A stretch of DNA of 8,824 nucleotides from Bermanella sp041589295 (GCA_041589295.1 JBFHVZ010000176.1:1-8824), one strand, 5' to 3'. Positions 1 through 6,384 are shown, counted from the first letter of the stretch. Program-made: numbers and translations. The notes: generated from the sequence alone by a model not told the origin.

Positions 1-131
1 CGTTTGCGGTAACTCGAACTTTTGTTTTGATGTGTGTTTTTCAGGATTTCGAGCGCATGGAGAGCCTGCCCCGCGAAGCGCTTTGGGTATGCGCTCGTAA
101 AGCCCACAGGGATGTGCTTGTGGCGACCTGA
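1..131 (+). other. Open frame entering from the left edge, in repeat-like DNA
   Basis: A reading frame is open from base 3 to a TGA at 129-131 (about 42 codons, ending in ...KAHRDVLVAT). It could be the C-terminus of a plus-strand gene that starts outside the window, since a terminator lies 50 bp further on. Against this, the peptide has no family I recognise and the DNA is full of short inverted repeats: AGCGC/GCGCT around 77-95, and CCACA/TGTGG with a nested CACA/TGTG around 104-123. This is more like a dispersed palindromic repeat than a protein. I cannot tell the two apart without the left flank. Confidence 0.25.
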
Positions 132-180
132 AAAATACACTCGAAATGAAAGTGAAGGGGTTTATCAATAAGCTGAAAGG

Positions 181-205
181 AAAAACCCAGCACTGCTGGG
201 TTTTT
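181..205. terminator. Bidirectional rho-independent terminator
   Basis: The arms AAAAACCCAG and CTGGGTTTTT are perfect complements around a small loop (CACTG). An A-run on the left and a T-run on the right let it work in both directions. It lies 28 bp past the end of the minus-strand RCK-like gene and would end that transcript. It would also stop anything entering on the plus strand from the left edge. Confidence 0.85.
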
Positions 206-233
206 CATCTTAATTTAATTGTAAATGCAACGA

Positions 234-992
234 CTACGCACTGGCTTGATGTTGGTGTTCGATAAAGCTGCGCAATGCTTCGCCCACTTGCAAGTCCGTC
301 GGGATCGCTTCGGTGCGCACCAGCATAATGATGCTCTGGGCGTAAACGCGCTCGTTACCGGGCGGGTGAATTTCGATGTCTCCATCTTTCCCCACATACG
401 CCAGTGGTGTGCCTAAATTAGCAGTCATCATAGCGCTGACAACGTCGCGCCAGTAATCACCTTCTAACCACAATGAAAAGCGCATGAAGTGATCGTCAGC
501 ACGGGTAAACATATTTTCGATGATCAATTCAGACCCTGGGCTTTCTAATGCTCGCACTAAAATCTCAGGGTAAGAGCGAATCGGGCGAATGACGGTTTTT
601 ACGCCTAACTTTTTCAAGCGACGGCGGTTTTCATCTTCAACGCATTCCACAATTACGCGATACGCTAGTCCGCGCTCATGCATGCGATGGGATAGATCAA
701 AGCACAAGCTATCACTGTCCATAACGTATTCATCGTTCGCCAATATTAAAATGTGTTGCGCCTGTTCCATATTGGATTTAACAAAGTCCTCGTCATGGTT
801 GCCGTGGCCATGCACATAGTGCACGCCGAGGTTCACCAATACCTGAGGCAGACCGTTGGGGTAATCTGTGTTGATTAACACCACAGGGGTTTTCTTATGT
901 GCGGCATTCTCTCTCACCTGCTTCACGAACCGCTCGAAGTAGATGTCACGATTGTTTTTTGGGGAATTTATGATGACGATGTGGTTATTCAT
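234..992 (-). CDS. Soluble TrkA-N/RCK-type regulatory protein, no channel domain
   Basis: This 252-residue protein has no signal peptide and no membrane segment, so it should be cytoplasmic. Residues about 4-125 look like a TrkA-N (RCK) Rossmann domain: strand HIVII at 4-8, strand VVLI at 37-40, the region VHGHGNHDEDFV at 60-71, then A78 and strand ILILAND at 81-87, and finally RVIVEC at 112-117. Residues about 165-230 resemble a smaller RCK C-terminal lobe. Such domains bind nucleotides or ions and gate potassium channels or Trk/Ktr transporters. In the layout it resembles the regulatory half of a potassium channel without the pore. The usual glycine-rich loop after the first strand (GxGxxG) is replaced by NSPKNN at 9-14, so canonical NAD binding is doubtful. 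AGGAGG lies four bases before the ATG. The gene follows flgT by 107 bp on the same strand. Its function and its partner channel are unknown. Confidence 0.75.
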   Translation of the reverse strand: MNNHIVIINSPKNNRDIYFERFVKQVRENAAHKKTPVVLINTDYPNGLPQVLVNLGVHYVHGHGNHDEDFVKSNMEQAQHILILANDEYVMDSDSLCFDLSHRMHERGLAYRVIVECVEDENRRRLKKLGVKTVIRPIRSYPEILVRALESPGSELIIENMFTRADDHFMRFSLWLEGDYWRDVVSAMMTANLGTPLAYVGKDGDIEIHPPGNERVYAQSIIMLVRTEAIPTDLQVGEALRSFIEHQHQASA

Positions 993-1045
993 CCCGCCTC
1001 CTAAGCCCTGCTGTGATTAACCATCTTTTTTGTGCTGCTATTGGC

Positions 1046-1051
1046 AGTATA
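1046..1051 (-). promoter_or_regulatory. Possible -10 box for the RCK-like gene
   Basis: On the minus strand TATACT (5 of 6 to TATAAT) lies about 54 bp before the start codon of the RCK-like gene, inside the 107-bp gap after flgT. No -35 box sits at the normal distance; the nearest good match, TTGGAC at 1079-1074, is 22 bases away. No hairpin followed by a T-run was found in this gap, so read-through from flgT remains equally possible. Confidence 0.3.
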
Positions 1052-1099
1052 GTTAACCGCGCTGGCAGCCTTAGTCCAAATGGCTATTAACAGGGCACG

Positions 1100-2311
1100 C
1101 TACCAAGCAACGACAACATCATCGCGCTGGATAGCAAAGCGGCCGGGGGTTTTGTCTAGCTTCGCGATGGCGAAGCGGGGTTGAACTTGGGTGATGGTGG
1201 CTTTGACCTTGGTGTCTTTTAATTCGGTTAAGCCTTCGTTGTCTTGATTGTAAAAGGTCCGAGTGCGGAACACCGTCAGCTCGTCCCCAGGGCGCATGCC
1301 AATACTGCTGCCAGTGTCCAGCCGAATATAGTCCCCTTGAGTGCTGATGATTTTGGCCATGTAGGGCTGGCATCCCAGATTGCCATTTAAGTCATTCACA
1401 ACCTGACTTATCAGTCGCTTTACCTGCTGACCAAAGTCCACTTTCCAAAACATGGGTGTGGCGAAGCCAGTAGCTGTGTAATTGTCATGTTCCCACACGC
1501 CTTGAGTGGCATAGGTGTTTTGAAACATCAGCGAGCCGCTAATTCCGTCGTGCACGTAAACATCTAAAACAAAATTACGTGCTCGTTTTTCTCGCGACAA
1601 GCCCAGCAAATCCAAAGGAGCATCCCACGAGCGTGGCACGCCCGCTTCGGGGTTTATCATGGCCAGATCACGAATGACACCAGACACCACAAACTGGGCA
1701 CCCAGCTCTTTCGATAATTCCACCGAGGTCGTTAAACGCTGTAAATTGTTTTGCGACGCGGGAGCCCGATCCACGCTAGAGAATAACAACACGTGTCCTG
1801 CGTCCATGGCGCGCAGGCGATGTCGCGCGTTAAGCGTGTTGGCTAACACGCTGGAAAGTCGTTGTTCAATATTATCTAAGCGACCTAAAGTGGCTTCCTT
1901 TGGCGTTTGTAGCGGAAACCCCGCCACCGCCACCGCTTTGCGATACCCGTTACCCGCGTTCACCGCGCAACTGGCACCTTCAATGAACTCTGCGCGGATT
2001 TTCACTTCGATCATGCCGTGGGCGATTTCTTCTTTTAGCACACGAACATGGCGAAAGCGGCCCTCGGTTTTTACCCGCACCTGATCCGAGGTGACCAAGC
2101 CATCCACCAGCATTTGCGAACTATGGACGCTACCGCCCATTTCGAGTGATGCCTGACGCAGGGCATCTTTCACCGCCATTTCGCGGCTAAGTTGTAAATC
2201 CGCACCAACGACCGCGCTGCCCATGGCCGTGATTTCTTTAGCATTGGCCAAAGTCGACACCAGCAATAGCAAGAGGGCAGCAGAAAAAGTACGACAGGTA
2301 CGAAAGATCAT
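1100..2311 (-). CDS. flgT: Flagellar H-ring assembly protein FlgT
   Basis: This 403-residue periplasmic protein matches FlgT, which in Vibrio builds the H-ring around the LP-ring of the polar sodium-driven motor and helps assemble the stator-holding T-ring. A signal peptide occupies residues 1-24 (hydrophobic LLLLLV core, ANA|K cleavage). Three parts follow, as in the known FlgT fold: an N-domain (about 25-112, with AVKDALRQASLEMGG and an EVKIRAEF strand), a middle domain (about 123-310, with VAGF, FVVSGVIRD and FVLDVYVHD) and a C-terminal beta domain (about 315-403, with GMRPGDELTVFR). Cys115 and Cys314 could form a disulfide (inference). I chose the ATG at 2311 because the signal peptide starts there. 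The frame is open to a TTG at 2362 that overlaps the flgP stop codon, but using it would add 17 residues ahead of the signal. The gap to flgP is 47 bp, so the two are almost certainly co-transcribed. Vibrio FlgT is somewhat shorter (about 377 residues from memory). Confidence 0.9.
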   Translation of the reverse strand: MIFRTCRTFSAALLLLLVSTLANAKEITAMGSAVVGADLQLSREMAVKDALRQASLEMGGSVHSSQMLVDGLVTSDQVRVKTEGRFRHVRVLKEEIAHGMIEVKIRAEFIEGASCAVNAGNGYRKAVAVAGFPLQTPKEATLGRLDNIEQRLSSVLANTLNARHRLRAMDAGHVLLFSSVDRAPASQNNLQRLTTSVELSKELGAQFVVSGVIRDLAMINPEAGVPRSWDAPLDLLGLSREKRARNFVLDVYVHDGISGSLMFQNTYATQGVWEHDNYTATGFATPMFWKVDFGQQVKRLISQVVNDLNGNLGCQPYMAKIISTQGDYIRLDTGSSIGMRPGDELTVFRTRTFYNQDNEGLTELKDTKVKATITQVQPRFAIAKLDKTPGRFAIQRDDVVVAW

Positions 2312-2358
2312 GGTGAATATCTCGTTAATCTGTGCAGTCAGGACAATGCAGCTCGCGC

Positions 2359-2982
2359 TCAATCAACGAAATAGTGATTGGTTTCCGGCACGGCACTCTG
2401 GCTTTGCACACGGTTTAGGTTTTGATAACGACCACGCATGCTTTTCGCGTCATGAACCACATTGGCACGGCAATCGGCATTAAAGCGCATATTGTTTTCT
2501 GTGGTTAAGCAGTTACGAAACCCTGCATCAATGACCATTTCCAGCACCGTTTCTACCGAGCCATCCGGTAGTACATCGGTTGAAACCACACGGGAGCCAT
2601 GAATGAAAGTATCCACATACGTACGGAAGGAGTCGTTTTGAATTACCAAGTCTCGCACCGTGGACGAACCCGTGATCTTGGTGCCGTAAACCCGTTCGGC
2701 CATGGCCCGATAAGCATCCAACCTCGATGCTCGAATCGCCATTAAACGACGCTGAGTTTGAGTTTGATTTTTGGCTTTGGAGTTAATCGCACCATAGCCC
2801 ACCACACGCAAGATCATGGGCGCAACGGGGTCAACCTTTTGCTGCACAGGCTGCAACAGTTTTTCCTCTGGCGGTGTTTTAACATCAGCGACATCTTCAT
2901 CATCACCCGACAGCCCCAGCATACTGCACCCAGATAGGATGAGACTTAGCAGCAACACCCACAACCCGATCGGCTTGACCAT
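2359..2982 (-). CDS. flgP: Outer-membrane flagellar lipoprotein FlgP (LPP20 family)
   Basis: This is a 207-residue lipoprotein. A lipobox LSGC ends at Cys19, and Ser20 at the next position favours sorting to the outer membrane. After an acidic, Pro/Gln-rich linker (about 25-55), residues 56-155 match the FlgP/LPP20 domain: ILRVVGYGAI, then RRLMAIRASRLDAYRAMAERVYG (positions 78-100, the family's hallmark helix), then VDTFIHGSRVVS and a final strand VETVLEMVID. FlgP is needed for motility in Vibrio, where it belongs to the outer H-ring; the related Campylobacter protein forms the basal disk. Compared with the roughly 140-residue Vibrio protein, it has a longer linker and an extra C-terminal tail of about 50 residues containing Cys158 and Cys171. 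AAGGAG lies six bases before the ATG. It is first in an operon with flgT and is preceded by a FliA-type promoter. The usual partner FlgO is not in the window. Confidence 0.88.
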   Translation of the reverse strand: MVKPIGLWVLLLSLILSGCSMLGLSGDDEDVADVKTPPEEKLLQPVQQKVDPVAPMILRVVGYGAINSKAKNQTQTQRRLMAIRASRLDAYRAMAERVYGTKITGSSTVRDLVIQNDSFRTYVDTFIHGSRVVSTDVLPDGSVETVLEMVIDAGFRNCLTTENNMRFNADCRANVVHDAKSMRGRYQNLNRVQSQSAVPETNHYFVD

Positions 2983-3071
2983 AACGAACTCCTTACTTAA
3001 CTGTGTTGTGCTTTATTCATCCACCCGTATCACTTGGTTGACTGAACAAAAACACCCATGGCTTGAGTTCG

Positions 3072-3098
3072 TTATCGGCCCTAAGGTGGTTTTTTTTA
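3072..3098 (-). promoter_or_regulatory. Sigma-28 (FliA) flagellar promoter of flgP-flgT
   Basis: On the minus strand, TAAA (3098-3095) is followed after exactly 15 bases by GCCGATAA (3079-3072). This is the full FliA consensus of enterobacterial late flagellar genes in both sequence and spacing. Transcription would begin near 3065, giving a leader of about 80 bases before flgP. Its position directly upstream of a flagellar gene and downstream of the transporter's terminator makes chance unlikely. Confidence 0.8.
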
Positions 3099-3145
3099 GC
3101 AAGATTGGCGCACCGCGACCATTCTTTTTTCCATTCGATCCATAC

Positions 3146-3184
3146 AAAAAATGGCGCTTTTGCAAAGGCAAAATGCGCCATTTT
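3146..3184 (-). terminator. Terminator of the EamA transporter gene
   Basis: A long hairpin lies just past the transporter stop codon. The left arm is AAAATGGCGCTTTTGC (3148-3163), the loop AAAG, and the right arm 3168-3184 is its complement with one bulged T. On the minus strand it ends in a run of T. The plus strand also has a T-rich end, but no plus-strand gene precedes it. Confidence 0.85.
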
Positions 3185-3209
3185 GATTTTTAAGTCTTCC
3201 GTTTAAGCA

Positions 3210-4124
3210 CTAACCTCGGGTGACAACGGCCCGTAATCTCGGCAACAACTTCAACAGGCTTTGTGAGTTATACACAAACAAGGCCGTCATGATCACCAAC
3301 GACCCTAACCAAGTTTCAACAGGCAATCGTTCACCTTCTATCAGTGCACCCAACATCAGCGCTAGCACAGGCGTAATTAACGTGGTTAACGAAACAGGCG
3401 CTGCTCCTAGTTTTTTTAACAAATAAAAGTACGCCATGAAGCCCACCACCGAACCCATGGTCGCTAAATACAACACGCCCCATAGCGACTTTGCAGACAC
3501 GCTGTCGGGCAGTGGTCCAGACATAAACAACCATGCCAACCCATAACCCGGCGCGGCCAACAACAAAGCACCGGTGGTTTGCGCTAACGGATGCACCTCA
3601 AGCGCATCTTGTGATTGCACTTTTTGAATTAGCACCGAGCTGTATGCGTGCAAACTCACGCCCACTAACAATACAGCCAGACCCAACACCATGGCGAAGG
3701 CAATATCTAACTGCCCGCTAAACACCAAGGCCAAGCCCATAATCGCCAACGCTAAACTCGATAATTTAGTCACGTTAAAGGCGCGTTCGGCAAACATCCA
3801 AGTGCTAAACAACATCACAAACACCGGACTTAACCCCCACAGCACCGCCATCAATCCGCTAGGAATATAAGCCGCAGCCCAATAAGTACAGAGCATGGCC
3901 CCCAGCACGCCTAAAGCCCCGGCGGCGTAACTTAACAACGCAGCGCGGTGAATCGGAAATCGAATGCGCAACACCATTAACAGCAAAACGCAGAAAAACA
4001 ACGAAAGCCACATACGCAGCGCAGCACCCTGCACAAAGTCCAGTGAGTCCACACTGTAGCGAATACCCAGTGGTGTGGTTGACCAAATTAAAACGACCCC
4101 TAAATAGGCCAAAGCTACCGGCAT
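3210..4124 (-). CDS. EamA/DMT-superfamily inner-membrane transporter
   Basis: This 304-residue protein has about ten hydrophobic segments (roughly 2-22, 33-53, 62-84, 88-112, 120-137, 141-164, 183-202, 213-236, 245-262 and 270-287) and two similar halves, the duplicated EamA layout of the drug/metabolite transporter superfamily. Family marks include LIWSTTPLGIRY in segment 1, SPVFVMLFSTWMFAER at the end of half 1 and the matching TPVLALMLGALIEGERL at 251-267 in half 2, where a Pro starts the helix and a conserved Glu ends it. Such proteins move small metabolites, amino acids or drugs across the inner membrane; the substrate cannot be read from sequence. AGGAG sits eight bases before the ATG. 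It has its own terminator, so it is a single-gene unit, divergent from the large barrel gene. Confidence 0.88.
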   Translation of the reverse strand: MPVALAYLGVVLIWSTTPLGIRYSVDSLDFVQGAALRMWLSLFFCVLLLMVLRIRFPIHRAALLSYAAGALGVLGAMLCTYWAAAYIPSGLMAVLWGLSPVFVMLFSTWMFAERAFNVTKLSSLALAIMGLALVFSGQLDIAFAMVLGLAVLLVGVSLHAYSSVLIQKVQSQDALEVHPLAQTTGALLLAAPGYGLAWLFMSGPLPDSVSAKSLWGVLYLATMGSVVGFMAYFYLLKKLGAAPVSLTTLITPVLALMLGALIEGERLPVETWLGSLVIMTALFVYNSQSLLKLLPRLRAVVTRG

Positions 4125-4156
4125 AACGGTTCTCCTTTCGTTGGTAGCGCACTACG

Positions 4157-4186
4157 GCTGACGATTAACGCGATGACAAAGTCAGC
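4157..4186. promoter_or_regulatory. Inverted repeat in the transporter's upstream region
   Basis: GCTGAC and GTCAGC form perfect 6-bp arms separated by 18 bases, about 35-60 bp upstream of the transporter start. On the minus strand a -35-like TTGTCA (4179-4174) lies inside it, but the -10 at the right spacing (CGTAGT) is poor. It could be an operator; the evidence is only position and symmetry. Confidence 0.25.
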
Positions 4187-4219
4187 GGATTTTCGGTCTG
4201 AGAAGTATGGACAGAAACG

Positions 4220-4247
4220 AAAAAGCCGCGGACCACCGCGGCTTTTT
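4220..4247. terminator. Orphan perfect hairpin terminator between divergent genes
   Basis: AAAAAGCCGCGG and CCGCGGCTTTTT are perfect 12-bp complements around ACCA, the form of a strong bidirectional terminator. Both neighbouring genes point away from it, so it ends neither. It must serve an unannotated transcript, possibly a small RNA, or act as insulation. Confidence 0.8.
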
Positions 4248-4417
4248 GAAAGAGTGACAAGTCACCAAGCACGCGGTCGTCGAACACTTCGCCACATGGG
4301 GCAAACGCAAATTCGAAACGCACGGAGTGCTTTGGTAACAAGCAAAGAAAAAGTATTCATAAGCGGAGTATGTGCCGAAACAGCGTGCAGTACAACGTAA
4401 TGCGCATAAATTAAGCC

Positions 4418-4469
4418 AAATTTCGTTTCAAGATAGCGCACAAATGTAACGACATTGTGAAATTTCGTT
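4418..4469 (+). repeat. AAATTTCGTT direct repeat flanking an inverted repeat
   Basis: A perfect 10-base repeat occurs at 4418-4427 and 4460-4469, 42 bp apart (four helical turns). Between them CACAAATGT (4439-4447) and ACATTGTG (4452-4459) form an inverted repeat with one unmatched base. The cluster lies about 180-230 bp upstream of the large barrel gene, a plausible place for regulator binding. Confidence 0.4.
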
Positions 4470-4563
4470 GTTCGCTTAGATCGAACCGAGATTCATCTGG
4501 AAAGAACTAAGAATTTTTTCTAAGATTCGGGCAAAAATGACAATAAAGAAACAGTGAATAAAG

Positions 4564-4591
4564 CTAGTCATCACTCGTTTTTGAACTAGTC
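4564..4591 (+). repeat. CTAGTC direct repeat upstream of the large barrel gene
   Basis: CTAGTC occurs at 4564-4569 and 4586-4591, 22 bp or about two helical turns apart, some 55-85 bp before the start codon. The second copy sits within the palindrome ACTAGT. It may be a paired binding site near the promoter, which I could not define with confidence. Confidence 0.25.
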
Positions 4592-4646
4592 TTAATGCTG
4601 TATCGCCCAATCTCCAAGATTTCAAGCTGCTTAAAGGAACCGACCT

Positions 4647-6350
4647 ATGAATAAAAAAATACTATTGGGGGCCGCAATCTCATTGGCTTCCTTGCAAGCA
4701 TCGGCAGTGCCGTTTCAGGTATTAGATGCACGAACCATGTCCATGGGGGGCACTGGTGTAGCCTCCGCCCCCTTGTCATCAGCGGCTGTTTATAACCCTG
4801 CCCTGTTATCAACCGTGCGTGAAGACGACCATTTTTCAATTAACCTGCGCGGTGGTTTTTACGCAGGTGATGAAGATGAAATTTTGGATGCAACCGATGA
4901 ATTTGATCCAGAAGCCAAGACTGACCAATTAAATGACTTGTTAGATGAAAATATTGCGGGCAGCATTCCAAATAACCTGAGCGACTTGGAAACTGCAACT
5001 CAGGGCATGACAAGCGCAATTACCACCATTACTGACATCGTAAACCGTGCGAATGACGGTGCTCCCAATCCAGGCGACGACACCCTACTTAGAAATGCCA
5101 ATACCCAACTGTCGCAGAGCAATACCAGCTTCCAAGCAGCAACAAGTGCACTAGATGCCAATGCGGGCTCCAACGGCACCTTAAAAGAAATCGTATTCGA
5201 CTTTACCGATTACTTGGACAATACCCTTTCAGGGTCTCGTCTGCGTGGTGGCGGCGCACTTGGTTTTAACGCGGCCATCCCTAGCAAGAAGTTTGCGGTT
5301 GGTGTCGGCATCGACACAAATATCTCGGGCTCAGGTCGCGTGGTCGTTAGTCGAAACGACACTGGATTACTTGAAGACTATGCAACAGCCACCGCACAAA
5401 TGGTAACCAACGGTTTAAGCGTTGCAGGTGGTATTGCTGATTTAACAACGTCTGTCGGAAACCTAGTTACTGTATTGGAAGACAACACGTCTACCCCTCA
5501 AGATATTCAAACAGCCGCTGCCGCAGTCGATTTAACCACGGCACAAACTCAAATTACCGACTTCAATAACACCACCATCGTGGGTACAAATTCGAACGAA
5601 ACCATCATCGAAAATGGCCAACTAGCCGACGGTGCGGATGAAGTCGACCTAGAAACAACCATTCATGTTTATGGTGCAGCGATTACGGACATCAGCCTAT
5701 CGTTCTCACGTATGTTTAAAATCATGGAAAAAGATATCGCCATCGGTATTACCCCTAAATTGCAAAAAGTGGATGTGTTTGACTTTATCGCCGAAGTAGA
5801 TGGTGAAGATCCTGATGAACCAGAAGGTAGTCCAAACAAAGAAATCGACTTTGACGAAGTCGAGTTCGAGGATTACCACAAAGAATATTCCGGCATGAAC
5901 TTGGATATTGGTGCTGCTCACAAATTTGGTTACAACAATCGCTGGCAAGGCGGCTTGGTCATTAAGAACTTAATGAGCAAATCCTACAAATCTCAGCGCG
6001 GCCAAAAAGTGGATATCCAACCCATGATGCGCGCCGGCTTGTCGTATCAAAACATTGATTACTTCCTAAAACCTAAAGCCAGCGTAGATTTGGATATTAC
6101 CGAAAACAAAGCCACCGCCTTTGAAGACCCAACTCGTTATTTGGCTTTAGGCGGTGAGATTGATTTGTTCCGTTGGATTCAACTACGCGCCGGTTACCGT
6201 ACCAACTTGTCTGGCGATGACGAAAGCATCTACACTGGCGGTATTGGCTTCTCTCCATTTATGGTTCACGTGGACTTAGCGGGTTGGGTCAACACCAGTG
6301 CATTAGAAAAAGAGTTTGGTGTTGCTGCAGAATTCGGCGTTGAATTTTAA
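4647..6350 (+). CDS. Large outer-membrane beta-barrel protein (TraF_2/FadL-like)
   Basis: This is a 567-residue secreted protein with a signal peptide at 1-20 (QASA|V), and it ends in Phe after aromatic/hydrophobic alternation (FGVAAEFGVEF), as outer-membrane barrels do. The mature N-terminus, with DARTMSMGGTGVAS at 27-40 and VYNPALLS at 48-55, matches the family often labelled 'conjugal transfer protein TraF', which shares this N-terminal signature with FadL/OmpP1 porins. No conjugation genes are nearby, so the TraF label should not be taken as function. Residues about 105-185 and 250-330 are Thr/Asn/Ala/Asp-rich and predicted helical or flexible, unusual inserts for a barrel. Residues about 376-412 form a very acidic stretch (EVDGEDPDEPEG and DFDEVEFEDY), probably an exposed loop. 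The C-terminal third has regular alternating strands. AAGGA precedes the ATG by eight bases. It is a single-gene unit with its own terminator. The transported substrate is unknown. Confidence 0.78.
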   Translation: MNKKILLGAAISLASLQASAVPFQVLDARTMSMGGTGVASAPLSSAAVYNPALLSTVREDDHFSINLRGGFYAGDEDEILDATDEFDPEAKTDQLNDLLDENIAGSIPNNLSDLETATQGMTSAITTITDIVNRANDGAPNPGDDTLLRNANTQLSQSNTSFQAATSALDANAGSNGTLKEIVFDFTDYLDNTLSGSRLRGGGALGFNAAIPSKKFAVGVGIDTNISGSGRVVVSRNDTGLLEDYATATAQMVTNGLSVAGGIADLTTSVGNLVTVLEDNTSTPQDIQTAAAAVDLTTAQTQITDFNNTTIVGTNSNETIIENGQLADGADEVDLETTIHVYGAAITDISLSFSRMFKIMEKDIAIGITPKLQKVDVFDFIAEVDGEDPDEPEGSPNKEIDFDEVEFEDYHKEYSGMNLDIGAAHKFGYNNRWQGGLVIKNLMSKSYKSQRGQKVDIQPMMRAGLSYQNIDYFLKPKASVDLDITENKATAFEDPTRYLALGGEIDLFRWIQLRAGYRTNLSGDDESIYTGGIGFSPFMVHVDLAGWVNTSALEKEFGVAAEFGVEF

Positions 6351-6384
6351 AAGCCAAGCACCTTACGCTTATTAAAGCACCTTA

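Larger units (their letters stand above)
4113..4247 (+). ncRNA. Candidate small RNA ending at the orphan terminator
   Basis: This is inferred only from a terminator without a gene. On the plus strand, TTGACC (4079-4084) and a weak TAAATA (4101-4106) are spaced by 16 bases, which would start a transcript near 4113 and end it at 4247. It would be antisense to the transporter's start codon and ribosome-binding site. A minus-strand RNA from about 4390 down to 4220 is an alternative; that strand also has TTGAAA near 4431 but no good -10. The strand and boundaries are uncertain. Confidence 0.22.
4125..4646. other. 522-bp divergent intergenic region without a gene
   Basis: This region separates the minus-strand transporter from the plus-strand barrel gene. 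I find no convincing coding frame; the only longer open frame runs straight through the hairpin at 4220-4247. It holds the transporter ribosome-binding site, an inverted repeat GCTGAC/GTCAGC (4157-4162 and 4181-4186), an orphan terminator, a GTGAC/GTCAC mini-hairpin (4254-4265), spaced repeats at 4418-4469 and a CTAGTC pair (4564, 4586). These are listed separately where they merit it. Confidence 0.7.

Noticed and set aside
1659..2084. A 141-codon plus-strand open frame inside flgT
   Set aside because: It is fully antisense to a recognised gene, its peptide is rich in Ser/Arg without any family pattern, and no ribosome-binding site stands out. It follows from the codon structure of flgT.
2816..3193. 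A plus-strand frame of 125 codons covering the flgP start and the FliA promoter
   Set aside because: It runs through the flgP N-terminus, the promoter and the transporter terminator hairpin, and its peptide is low-complexity (many Ser, Phe and Lys). It is not a credible gene.
4173..4400. A 75-codon plus-strand frame between the divergent genes
   Set aside because: It reads straight through the perfect terminator at 4220-4247, has no clear ribosome-binding site and gives a basic peptide without recognisable features.
4647..6350. Conjugation apparatus suggested by the TraF family name
   Set aside because: No pilus, relaxase or coupling-protein genes are present, and the protein reads as an outer-membrane barrel. 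The name reflects a family label, not evidence of a plasmid or conjugative element.
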